Positions 10,949-21,382 of a DNA stretch of 64,000 bases are shown piece by piece. Within the stretch, counting starts at the first letter, position 1; each line of letters begins with the position of its first letter. The DNA lies in contig AP026180.1 of the NCBI GenBank assembly GCA_030295235.1, positions 186,001 through 250,000 of the forward strand, given 5' to 3'. The translations under genes and the position numbers were made by a program. The stretch comes from Fistulifera solaris (lineage: Eukaryota > Bacillariophyta > Bacillariophyceae > Naviculales > Stauroneidaceae). Below the pieces are notes generated by a model. It was not told where the DNA came from and made no database searches. It worked only from the letters and a program-made list of their open reading frames with translations.

Positions 10949-11338
10949 GATAAACGTCGCTAAAAGTAAGCTAGGTTGCTATTATTCATGTCAATCACAC
11001 GGTGATTGGAAACAGTTTTCGTTTCGCGCTTTGTTCCCATTTCTCGTATTGCGATGATTTTGTGAGAAAGAAAAAAGTTTCTTTGTCGAAAAGGAAGACA
11101 CTCGGGAATCTATCACACAATCGAGTCACGATCGAAGGCGTTCTCAACTAGTGAAATACGGCTACGTATTTTCTATTTCTCGATTGTATTATACAAGAAC
11201 AACGTACGTGATCGAGTCTAACTAAGATACCATTTCAACAGAAACCATCATACATCGTGCAGTCATAATCATCGTTTATTGAACTTTATCTTTCTAGTTT
11301 CATTGCATATTGGTATTTTCATGAGGCTCGCTGGAAAA
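10949..11338. other. Intergenic region between metzincins 2 and 3
   Basis: AT-rich spacer with no supported ORF. It should contain the metzincin 2 promoter (near 10950-11050) and the 3' end of metzincin 3. I see no distinct element in it. Confidence 0.4.
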
Positions 11339-12321
11339 TCAAACCAGAAGCTTATTTACAAAGACACGATATCCCTGCGAAAGTTCGAGGGTACAGTCAG
11401 TGCAGGAGCGGTCTTGACTGGCCTGCTCAATCGCGGTACGGTATTCTTGCAGCGTTCTCTCCGACAGTGTCCTTGATTGAGGACGCAGGGCTCTCTTGTG
11501 GGCACGACGCTCGAAATTTCCGTACAATTCGTGCAACAAATTGAAATTGAATTCCCCGCAGTCTAAATTTCGTCCAGGAAACTGTGTGTAATCCATGCAT
11601 TCTCCTGTATTCACGTTGTAATAGTTTCTGCAATGAGAGAATGTGTGAGAGTGTTGTGTCGTAAATTGCTGAAGGTTCAAGTGGACTTACTCGTCCGTGT
11701 GGGCAAGACCCCATCCGTGTCCGAGTTCGTGACACATGGTGTATTTCATCTGATTATCATCGTTTTGCATATCACTGACTGTCATCCAGTAATCGTTATA
11801 TTTGGAAATACTGTTTAGAATGTAGTTGTTCTGATCGGCAAGTGCAATATTGATACCTCTCCAATCCGTTTTACCATAGTCACCATTGCATGCTTTGAGT
11901 TTACCGTCAACCGGTTCACATTGCGAGTCAACTTCGACACTTTGTACCGTCAGCGAAAGGGGATCGATGGTGTGCGTTTCATTCTGAAAACCGGCATCCC
12001 ACTTTTGAATGTATTCTTCAAAAACGGAGTCCACGTATCATCGAGCGCATTCAAAACTTCCAATTGCAATCCTCCTTGACCGGAAGGCTCTCTCCAAAGC
12101 AGTGTATCGTTTCGTCCGGGCATATCCGAGGGCACTAATACACTGGTAGGATCGTTCATGATAGTATCCAACGTCTGTTGATCGCCTGTCAGAAGGACGT
12201 AAAGCACGACGGCTACGGCGATACTCAGCGCGAGCGTAAATACCCAGCAGATGATGCTGTTAATGCAACCGCAAAGAATGCTGCAACAAGAAGGCTCCTT
12301 GGGTTGGGAACGTGCTGCCAT
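11339..12321 (-). CDS. Membrane-anchored metzincin metalloprotease 3 (two exons, one frame break)
   Basis: Exon 1 is 12321..11691 and exon 2 is 11627..11339, with a 63-nt intron at the family's conserved site. The N-terminal Cys cluster and TM helix (LALSIAVAVVLYVLLTG) match metzincin 2. The zinc site is HELGHGWGLAHTD and the Met-turn is GECMDYT. The frame breaks at 12025/12026. Upstream reads DDTWTPFL and downstream reads VFEEYIQKWDAG, against DDTWIPVFDEYIRRWDGG in metzincin 2, so one base is missing. With it the product is 306 residues, close to the 299 of metzincin 2. All catalytic residues remain. The break could be a sequencing error, an allele or the start of decay. Confidence 0.68.
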
Positions 12322-12872
12322 GGTGAAGAATGGTGCTGAAAGTCAGATGTTGCTGTTTCAGTGGAGGCTTTCGTGGTTTATTGTGCGTCGAAAATGCCAA
12401 AAGAAAAACGATTGAGTGAAGTTGGTCCTCATTCGTGGACGTTTTGGTGCAAGAGTTCTATCGAATGGAGTGTACCCAGACATTGCGAGCCAGCATGACC
12501 ACCGCATTGGTCCTATTTTTTGTCTCGGACTGTCCGTTATAAAAAATAGTATGGGTATCTGTGTACTATCTACTACGATACATATTACGAAAGAAACCAG
12601 TCAACGGTCTCTCGGAGTATAGTTCGCGCACTTCATTCGTATCAGTTCATCGGATGCGTTTTTCACCTTTCGCGCACTTTTCAAACCCAACATCAACAGC
12701 AAAATAAATCGCATTCGAACTCTTCGCACATCTTCGAATTAACTCTTTTCGAAACATCTTTTCTTCTTTTACACAATGTTTGTTAATCTGGAGCCCAAGT
12801 GGATGGGAGTATCCCAATCATGTTTGCGCGAGTGTTCTTCTTCGAGACTCTTGTTGAAGATGTTTCTACATC
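12322..12872. other. Divergent promoter region between metzincin 3 and exchanger 1
   Basis: About 550 bases separate the two divergent starts. No ORF with recognisable features occurs. The region probably carries both promoters, so metzincin 3 and the first exchanger could share control elements. I see no strong repeat. Confidence 0.45.
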
Positions 12873-15635
12873 ATGTCTCTCGATAGCCACAGGAAGAGGA
12901 TGACAACAATACGCTTTATTTTTAATACATCTTTGAAGGCCTTCGCCTTCCAGCTGCTTCTGTTAGCGGTGCAAGCGACAGAGGATATTCAAAACGGATC
13001 AACAATTATGAATGCGGAGCAAGAATTACACATTGAGCCCGCGCATGCCGTCCTCTTTCCTTCTTTCACCTTGCTTTTCGGCGTCGTCACCTTTCTGGTT
13101 CTCACTCGCTCTTTCAAGGCATTGCCTTATACGGCAGTCATGTTTCTTTTGGGGACCATTATGGGTATATGGGTAGAACTCGCTGATGACAGCACCGATC
13201 ACATTACGGAAAGCTTACGATTGTGGATTCCCATTGATTCTGAAGTACTGCTCCTCGTCTTTTTACCGGGCCTTATTTTCAAAGATGCCATTAGTTTGAA
13301 TGTTCATCTGTTTGCTATGGCGATCTTGCAGTGTATCATCTTTGCGTTCCCTTTGGTGTTGGCGGGGACCGTACTGACGGCTATCGTCGCTTACTACATT
13401 TTTCCTTACAACTGGTCTTGGGATTTGTGTCTCGCCTTTGGGAGTATTTTGGCGGCCACTGACCCAGTCGCAGTAACTGCATGTAAGTCAGAAGAGCGTT
13501 TGTATGAGCTGTTGGATTTGGAAACAGAATGGCTGACATTCTCTTTTTATTATTTTGACAAAGTGCTTGAGCAAGTCGGAGCACCTCCTCGACTCAAGAT
13601 TCATATCTACGGAGAATCCCTACTCAACGATGGTTCCGCAATCGTCTTCTTTAGCATTTTTTCGGAACGGTTTTTTTACTTGTTGAACGTGGAGGGATTT
13701 GGGGAGGATATTGGATGGGTAGAAGGAACCCTCATGTTTTTGAAGAAGTCACTGGGAGCCGTTGTGATTGGCATTGGTTTTGGTGTAGGCCTTCTTCTGC
13801 TCCTTGGACTTTTGAACCATCGTATGAGTCGGACAGAGAACGTCGTTGAAGTCATGGCCATGGCTGCCGTGGCCTACACGGGATTTTATGTCGCCGACTA
13901 TGTTTGCGACACATCTGGTATTATTGCGACTGTGGTGGGCGGTGTTACTGTCAAATTGTTTGGTCGGGCGCTTGTGAATGATATACGGCTGGTCGACGAT
14001 TTCTGGGCCCTCGTGCAGCAAATCCTAAACACAATTCTATTTGCTTTGGGTGGGGCGGTATGGGGATCAGTGATTACTCGTGGACATCAAGATGGTCTAT
14101 TTACACGGGCGGATTGGGGTTATATGGTACTGCTGTACGTTTTATTTCTCTGCATTCGGGCGTTTTTGTTCATGAGCGCATACCCTACAACCAAGAGAAT
14201 TGGGTTATCGACTAACGTCAAGGAAACGGTGTTTATGGTACACGGCGGACTCCGTGGTTCGGTAGCCATCGCCTTGGCGCTAGCTCTTGATAATCGTGTT
14301 CATGCCGTCGGTGCATCTCAGCAATACATCGATCAGACCACGACTGTATTTTCGATGATCGGAGGAGTCGCTTTTATGACGCTCATTCTCCAAGGCGTGA
14401 CAGCAAGTCCACTTATTCGATATCTCGGCTTAACAAGGTCATCGGAATCCCGAAGGAAGATTTTGAAGGCTTTACAGACTCGGTACAGACTGGCTATGGT
14501 AGATGAGATGGTTCGGTTGCTGACACAAAAGCGATTCCACGAGGTGAATTTCGCTTTAGTCAAACACCATATACCGCTTCTACGTGACTTGACCCGACAA
14601 CAACTTCGAGACTCCGTGGAGAAATTTCGTGACAAGACTCCGAAAGAAGAATACGTTCCACCGTATCTGCAGCGAATTTTACCGTACTTAGCGAAAGATG
14701 ATGAGGAAGAGTCAGAATATCAGAAAAACTATGGCTTCGAAGGCAATGAAGACGTTCTGCACACAGACGCGAACGATCGTGTATCCCAAGGCCATCGCAA
14801 TACGGAAAGGCGCCAACGTCAAAGTAATATACGCCACATGATGGCAGAAGATCGTCTCAACATTAAAGAAATGCGCTTATTGTTCCTATCTATCATGAAA
14901 GCTGCCTACGAGCGTCAGATCAATGATGGCGAGTTGGTAGACAAAGAGTTTCTTACCTTGGCTTTGGATCAAAGTTTGGATTGTGCAGAAGACGACGTGT
15001 CGAATGGAGAATCAATAAATGATTGGAATCACGCCACTGCAATGGATGGTTTTTTGCAAGCTTTGGTAAAACGCTGCATCAACTGCTCCGTTGCGAAGTA
15101 TGTATTTAAAAAGACTAGATTGAAGCTTGGGCACAGTATAAGGCGATTGGATATTGAACGAGCCCTTGCATTCATGGAAGCACATCGATGGGCGCGGGAT
15201 TATATCGAGAAAGAATTTCAGGACTCTGACCGAGAACTGGCTGAGGAAGGAAAGCTCGTCATGTCAGAATCTCGATGCCAATGCGAGAAAGCCTCGGCTG
15301 TTTTCGATCAGTATGGCCGACACGATGTTGCAGATGTCGTTTCGCACAAATTTTGTTCTATTGTTATTAACAGTGCTGTCAGCTGTATAGAGAAGCTGGT
15401 CAGAGCTGGGCTGATGCATGAGACCGAAGCTGAACATGTTGTGACAGAAATGGAGAGTAGCTTGATCAGTGTCCGCACTTGTCGCCTCAAAGATCATCCA
15501 GGAGAAGTGCCCACGGACTTGTATGATGACGAGGAAGAGCAAAAAGGTGTGCACCGGGAACGAGCTACAGGATCTTTAGCTAAGCAGCCCAAAGTAGAGG
15601 ATACCTTGACTCAAGAAGAATCTTTTGTTGAATGA
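12873..15635 (+). CDS. NHE-type Na+/H+ exchanger 1 (SLC9/CPA1)
   Basis: Open for 920 codons. It has a signal-peptide-like start (the ATG at 12900 is an alternative), about a dozen TM helices, the ion-site motif ESLLNDGSAIVFF (residue ~248), GGLRGSVAIALALALDNRV (~458) and a long cytosolic tail of ~380 residues. It would exchange Na+ or K+ for H+ across the plasma membrane or an organelle membrane. An 81-nt segment at 13483-13563 has intron ends and no stop; removing it gives an 893-residue product reading VAVTALLEQVGAPPRL, the normal family sequence. The neighbouring paralogue has an intron at the same site. The C-terminal tail is conserved between the two copies (FMEAHRWA, HKFCSIV) and may be regulatory. 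Confidence 0.88.
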   Translation: MSLDSHRKRMTTIRFIFNTSLKAFAFQLLLLAVQATEDIQNGSTIMNAEQELHIEPAHAVLFPSFTLLFGVVTFLVLTRSFKALPYTAVMFLLGTIMGIWVELADDSTDHITESLRLWIPIDSEVLLLVFLPGLIFKDAISLNVHLFAMAILQCIIFAFPLVLAGTVLTAIVAYYIFPYNWSWDLCLAFGSILAATDPVAVTACKSEERLYELLDLETEWLTFSFYYFDKVLEQVGAPPRLKIHIYGESLLNDGSAIVFFSIFSERFFYLLNVEGFGEDIGWVEGTLMFLKKSLGAVVIGIGFGVGLLLLLGLLNHRMSRTENVVEVMAMAAVAYTGFYVADYVCDTSGIIATVVGGVTVKLFGRALVNDIRLVDDFWALVQQILNTILFALGGAVWGSVITRGHQDGLFTRADWGYMVLLYVLFLCIRAFLFMSAYPTTKRIGLSTNVKETVFMVHGGLRGSVAIALALALDNRVHAVGASQQYIDQTTTVFSMIGGVAFMTLILQGVTASPLIRYLGLTRSSESRRKILKALQTRYRLAMVDEMVRLLTQKRFHEVNFALVKHHIPLLRDLTRQQLRDSVEKFRDKTPKEEYVPPYLQRILPYLAKDDEEESEYQKNYGFEGNEDVLHTDANDRVSQGHRNTERRQRQSNIRHMMAEDRLNIKEMRLLFLSIMKAAYERQINDGELVDKEFLTLALDQSLDCAEDDVSNGESINDWNHATAMDGFLQALVKRCINCSVAKYVFKKTRLKLGHSIRRLDIERALAFMEAHRWARDYIEKEFQDSDRELAEEGKLVMSESRCQCEKASAVFDQYGRHDVADVVSHKFCSIVINSAVSCIEKLVRAGLMHETEAEHVVTEMESSLISVRTCRLKDHPGEVPTDLYDDEEEQKGVHRERATGSLAKQPKVEDTLTQEESFVE
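13483..13563 (+). other. In-frame, stop-free intron of exchanger 1
   Basis: Starts GTAAGT and ends TTGACAAAG. It is 81 nt (27 codons) and has no stop, so retention would insert 27 residues between the ATDPVAV helix and the EQVGAPPRL segment. The paralogue at 16858 has a 78-nt intron at the identical codon position (phase 1), with a stop inside. The coding sequence on either side joins into the conserved family motif only when it is removed. Confidence 0.8.
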
Positions 15636-16612
15636 ACCTGCTTGACAATTGCACGGTTTAAAGCTGGGTAAAGTACGCGGAGAATCTCGATGATAAAGTG
15701 ATGCTTCCTTTCTGGTCGAAACTAAGTGAAAAACCAAATTTATGTAGCGAATAAGTTCAGCTCTATTGACTCTAAAACCTACCGCGAGAAAGTAGTTGTA
15801 ACTAGCCCTGCTAGAGGTGAACCGCAGGGTCGGCTGGGAAGCAACTGCCCCCAACAGGAGTTTGTGGAAAGTTCTAGCGGTTGAAGTTAGTTGGAGCCAC
15901 ACCTGAAAGGTTCAAAACGGCCAGTTTAGTGGCTAAATCATACTGAAACTGGATCACAGAAGAAAGCGGTGCGAGTATCGAAAGCTTACAGCAGCATCGT
16001 CGCGTCAATTAACAGCCATAGTTACCGGTGGGATAATTACGGGTGCCATCGCAATCCTTTGATTCCTGGTTTTGATCGTTCTCTTCGTAAATGTTGGAGA
16101 GCATTGTACGTAGATCCACGATCCATGTTAAGGAAAAATGACCGAGGCGATGGACCGACGAAGCGGATTGCTGAGAGAGCTGATTGCTGTCGTATAACGT
16201 AGTCTGCCTAAGAAGAGCCGTGAACGATAGCAACGATAGGTGCATCCTAGTATCGCATCAAGTGTCGTTTCGTTTCGTAGACGCGCAGCTTATTTGTCGT
16301 TTTGATATTCTTTAAGTGAGAAATAATACCCATCATGGCGTATTGGTACGCATTATTCATGTTGCGGAAATAAAAGAGACGTACTCCGTAGGTGATTGGC
16401 TTGCACGATAAGCGGATGGACCGAATACAAGACTTCTCTGAACAACGATGCGTGCTCGAAAATCGCAATTTTCTACAAGGCCTACACTCTAAACGCGAAG
16501 GCGGATGAAAAAGGACACAAAATTAGTTCTTCAGGCAGCGATGATAATGGTAGACCTATCTATAAGGAGAGGAGCGAATGAATGATGATTTTTTGCTGCC
16601 GATAATACGCTG
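15636..16612. other. Intergenic region between the two exchanger genes
   Basis: No supported gene. Short ORFs on both strands lack recognisable features. One TACTCCGTA motif lies at 16382-16390. The rest is plain AT-rich sequence. Confidence 0.4.
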
Positions 16613-16711
16613 GAAGTGTGCTTTTCACGTCTCCAGAAAATGTGGGTGTGTGCTTTTTCACGTGTCCAGAAAATGTGGGAGTGTGATTTTTCACTATAAT
16701 TGTCCAGAAAA
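16613..16711 (+). repeat. Small tandem repeat with TCCAGAAAATGTGGG core
   Basis: Three imperfect units of about 39 bases. Each carries a TTTTCACGT-like block followed by TCCAGAAAA; the first two units continue into TGTGGG. The array lies about 150 bases upstream of the exchanger 2 start codon. The same core, in the same orientation relative to the gene, occurs in the larger array upstream of the LRR-like gene at 33769. Confidence 0.7.
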
Positions 16712-16857
16712 AAAAATGGATACATACTTTTGTACCTGGTACTTGTACTTTTAGCTTGTAGTTTGCCTCGATCGCCGCCGCCGCTGCGCTCTTGATTCAA
16801 AACGAACCCTTTTGACGACGTTGTTCTTAATAATATACTTGACATGATTGTCTAAAT

Positions 16858-19639
16858 ATGCAACAATCCTCTTTGTTTCTTACCAGAATGCTTTGCTTGA
16901 TGTTGCTCTGGCTGCATACGGCGCAGACAGCCGAAGAGACGCACAACAATTCAACGAGTATACCCGGTGAACCTCACTTGGAGGAAGAAGAAGAACACAT
17001 TGAGTCTGCCTATGCCGTCCTTTTTCCTTCCTTTACGTTAACACTCGGTGTATGCGTTTTCCTACTTCTTTCTCGTTATATACACGCTCTACCGTACACG
17101 GCCGTCATGTTTATTTTGGGAACAATCATGGGGATCGGCGCTGAACTCATTGACAACACCAAAGACCACATCAACGAAAGTATTCGTTTGTGGATTCCTA
17201 TCGACTCGGAAGTTCTTTTGCTCGTATTTCTACCTGGACTTATCTTCAAAGACTCGTTCGGTCTCAATGTACACCTCTTTCGCATGGCCACGACGCAGTG
17301 TTTGATCTTTGCGTTTCCCTTGGTGTTGGCAGGGACGGCATTGACCGCTCTCATTGCCAAGTATATCTTTCCCTACGACTGGTCTCTGGATTTGTGCTTT
17401 ACGTTTGGAAGTATCTTGGCGGCAACCGATCCAGTTGCCGTGGCGGCGTGTAAGTATTCCAAGACCGAAGTGGCGTGTTAAATCGACTCGTTTCTCACAA
17501 AGTCTTCGTTTTCGCACAATTGCTTAGTAATGGAACAAGTCGGAGCGCCTCCTCGACTCAAAATTCATATTTCTGGAGAAGCCTTGTTGAACGATGGAGC
17601 TGCGATTGTCTTTTTCAGTATCTTTTCGAAACGCTTCTACTACTTGTTGAATGTCGAAGGCCTCGGAGAGGACGTTGGTTGGGCCACAGGGATTGCCTTA
17701 TTCTTTCAAAAATCGCTCGGAGGTGTCGCCGTTGGAATATTCTTTGGTCTGGGCTTGCTGTTGTTCCTTCGACTCCTCAATCGTCGGTTCAATCGCGAAG
17801 AAAATGTCGTCGAAGTCATGGGCACTGCCGCTATCGCGTACACCGGATATTATGTTAGTGATTTTGTCTGGGCTACATCCGGTGTTATTTCGACCATGAC
17901 GACAGGGTTGGTTGTGAAATTCTTGGGAAGAGCCTTTATCAATGATCTCAAGCTGTTGGATGATTTTTGGACGTTGATGGAACATATCTTGAATACGGTG
18001 CTGTTCACATTGGGTGGTGTCGTCTGGGGCGCCGTCATTGCCCGCGGAGAGCAAGATGGTGTATTCACAGCCAAAGATTGGGGTTACATGTTGTTGCTTT
18101 ACGTTCTTTTGCATCTTATGCGAGTATTGCAATTCTTGGCCGTATATCCCGTGACCAAACGCATTGGACTGTCGACGAACATGCCAGAAACAGCCTTTCA
18201 AGTCTTTGGTGGACTTCGTGGCGCTGTGGGGATCGCGCTTGCACTGGCACTTGACAATCGGGTCAATGCCGCCGGGGCCGACCCTATCTTTGCCGAACAA
18301 ACAACAACGTTGTTTGCGATGGTTGGTGGCGTCGCCTTTCTCACCTTGGTCATTAATGGTGTGCTGGCTGCGCCACTGGATTCGATACTTAGGCCTGACG
18401 CAGTCTACGGAAGCTCGTGAAAAGATCATAAATGCGTACGAAACTCGTTACAAACTTGCTATGATAGATGAGATGGTGCGATTACTGACACAACCACGAT
18501 TTATAATGGTCAACTTCGCGTTGGTGAAGCATCATGTACCGTTATTGCGAGACCTTACTCGACAACAATTGCGAGATGCAGTCGAAAAGCATCGAGAAAC
18601 AACTCCAGCAGAGGATTATAAGCCGCCGTTTTTGAAGCGCATTTTACCCTATCTACCCGAAGACACCGAAGAAAAATTGTATCAGCAAAAACGAATGCTC
18701 GAACAAACTGAAGACGTCTTGGACACAGAAGCATACGCTCGGAAGTTGAGACACGACCAACGAACTAAGTTACGGCGGCGTCGACGTCAGAGTAGCATGC
18801 GATTTATGATGTCTGGGGAACCTCTTACCGCCATGGAAATGCGTTTGTTGTTCATATCTATCATGAAAGCTGCTTACGATCAGCAAGTTAACGACGGAGA
18901 GTTGGCAGACCAAGAGTTCCTAACGGTCTCATTGCACCAGAGTCTCGATTTTGCCGAAGATGCGGTCAGCAAGGGTCAACCGCTGCAAGACTGGGATTAT
19001 GTCACCTTTGTGGATGGTCCCGTCCAGTCGGCGTATAAACACGTTAAGAAAAGTTCACTGTTGAAAAAGTTTTTCGAGACTGCGAGCTCGGGTTTGAATC
19101 TCAAACACAAAGTAAAGACTTTGGACATCGAACGATCGTTGGCATTTATGGAAGCCCATCGCTGGGCGGCGGATTATTTTCTGAAGGAATTTCAAGGAGT
19201 GGATAAAGAACTCGCCGAGGCTGGCAAGTATGTTCTCATGGAATCTCAAATTCAATGGAAGAAAGCCGCTGCGGTTCTCGAGAAGTACGATGAGAAAGAC
19301 GTTACCGATGTTGTTTCACACAAATTCTGTTCGATTGTTTTGAACAGCGCGGTAAAGTACATCGAAAAGCTGGTAGAAGTCGGTTTGATGAATGAGTCGG
19401 AAGCGGAACACCACGTCGAAGAAATCGAACACCACTTAAAAGACGTTCACACCTGCCGCAACTTTGATCATCCTGGAGAACTTCCTGTAGATTCTTACAA
19501 CGATCAACAAGAGCAGGAAGTATCACAGTTTCATTTGAGGGCGACTCCGAAACGATCACATCACAGTGCCTCCCACTCTATACCAGAGGAAGAAGAGGAG
19601 GCTCATCCTGGAAGCGGGTTCTTTTTAGCATCGGGATGA
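16858..19639 (+). CDS. NHE-type Na+/H+ exchanger 2 (two exons, one frame break)
   Basis: Tandem paralogue of exchanger 1. Exon 1 is 16858..17449 and exon 2 is 17528..19639. The 78-nt GTAAGT...TTAG intron joins to VAALMEQVGAPPRL. Motifs include the signal peptide (LMLLWLHTAQTAEE), EALLNDGAAIVFF and GGLRGAVGIALALALDNRV, and the tail matches exchanger 1 (FMEAHRWA, HKFCSIV). The frame breaks once at the GG at 18378-18379. Upstream reads AAPL; downstream continues IRYLGLTQS, parallel to SPLIRYLGLTRS in exchanger 1. One extra G explains it, and the product would then be 900 residues. The 420 codons after the break are open and conserved, which argues against an old pseudogene. Confidence 0.75.
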
Positions 19640-20217
19640 TCATTATCCCGTGAGCTTTAGGATAGACAATCAATTACCTGGTAATTGTACTGCGAAATGT
19701 ATGTTTCACTTCTACCAATGGCCACAAGTAAATTACTAGAGAGAGCAAACAACCTTGAGTCTCTACGACTAGACCTAAAGAAATAAATTCCCGATAAGCT
19801 AGACTACTCTAGAGATTGAATTCGTTACTCGGCTCTCAATGTATAGTTTTTTTTAAAAAAAAAATGGAACGGACAGCCTTGCAGATTGCAGACGAAGGTT
19901 TGATTGAATGTAGTAAACCTTAACACTCCAGATTACCTGGTAGTGTAGTCTCGCTCTTGTTACTTCTTAGTACTCTTTGTGTCATAAGCATCTCATAAAG
20001 TGTCTTGCCGAATGCGTGACAAAAGCAGCGCATTATTTATCGCATCGCATTTTATTCATGTCTTTCATTTTTCATGTCAGTAAAATCCTATCTAAATGAT
20101 TGCTTTCTAGTTTTGTCAATGTTTCACATCCAATAGTCAAGAAAATCAAGCAAAGAGCAGGAGGGACTTGTTGTGCAGGTGATTCTATGATAGCGGGGCA
20201 TCTTCTTTTAGAAAAGA
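19640..20217. other. Intergenic region between exchanger 2 and metzincin 4
   Basis: No gene seen. Holds a 17-base perfect palindrome CAATTACCTGGTAATTG at 19671-19687 just after the exchanger 2 stop, a second TACCTGGTA at 19934, and an A/T-run hairpin (T8 then A10) near 19849-19865. The first palindrome could be part of the exchanger 3' end. Confidence 0.5.
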
Positions 20218-21382
20218 ATGACATCCGACCGACGCGGTCAATGTCAAGATGCTTCGTCATCGGGCCTCGTGAAGAGCCGCAACGCACCGCGTCCCTCGAC
20301 GAATAGCTCACGACAATCTACAACGAAACGCAGTTTCTATGAGCGTCTTTCTCAATGTCTCTCTTCCGTGACGCGCCTCGTACGATATCTCCTTTTGACT
20401 GTTTTCTTATCAACAATGATTTTCTCCCTTTTGAATTATCTTACTAAAAACTCGGAAAACCCTGTTTCCGCATTCGTTCATCCTTCCGATGAATATAGCC
20501 TGCAGAAACAACTTAATTTATGGAAAACGCCAACCGGAGTAGGCGGGCTCGAGTTAATTGTTGAAAATGCACTCGATCAACGATGGACACCCTATTTGGA
20601 AGAATACGTCACGCGCTGGAGTGATGGATACGATTCAATCGTCCCTTTATCGCTACAAATCGACCGCATAGAAATAGATCCGACTTGTAAACCGTCATTG
20701 GGCAAACTGAAAGTGTGCAACGGCAATTATGGAGACACGGGGTGGCGGGGTATCAACATTGCGTTGATCGATGATACCGACCAGTTCATTCGGCACAGCG
20801 TCATTCAATTCAATGATTATTACACGAACGAAGTGGACCTAACTCCCTGGAAGGCTATCAAATACGGGGACTTTTGGGGACAGCTCAACGACGAAAGTCA
20901 GTTGAAATATACGATGTGTCACGAATTGGGGCATGGTTTTGGTTTGCCGCACACGGATGAGTAAGTGCGGTTGCGTTCTTTTTTTTTCCTGGCACGAAGC
21001 TGCGAAGCCTCATGCCGTATTATATAATTGGCAATTCTTTTGAATTGACTACAGAAACATGTGGAATCGCAACACCGGTGAATGTATGGACTTTACGAGA
21101 TTCCCTCGACGCAATCTTTCCCCAGGGCGACGCAATTTCGATCGATTGTATCAACTTTACGGTTCAGTTCCTTTAAAGCGACAAACGAATTTACGTCACC
21201 GCGTTCCTTATCATAGATCGCTTTCCCAAGAAGCGATGGCGGAATATGAAAAGACCATCCAAAATGTGTCGGAGGATCCCTCGCGCATGGAATGTCGCGT
21301 AGATTTGGCAAATGGTAATCATGTGATGATCCATAAGTTGCCAACGTTAGTTGGAATGGCTCCTCTCAAACGTCGACGTTAA
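20218..21382 (+). CDS. Membrane-anchored metzincin metalloprotease 4 (two exons)
   Basis: Exon 1 is 20218..20960 and exon 2 is 21055..21382; the 94-nt intron (GTAAGT ... CTACAG) lies at the same codon as in metzincins 1-3. The predicted protein has 356 residues. A basic Ser/Arg-rich cytoplasmic N-terminus precedes a TM helix (RYLLLTVFLSTMIFSLLNYL). The zinc site HELGHGFGLPHTD and Met-turn GECMDFT are intact, as are the two Cys (CKPSLGKLKVC). It is the most diverged copy and has an extra insert (LTPWKAIKYGDFWGQL) before the zinc site and a basic C-terminus (PLKRRR). It is on the opposite strand to the other three, beyond both exchangers. Confidence 0.8.
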
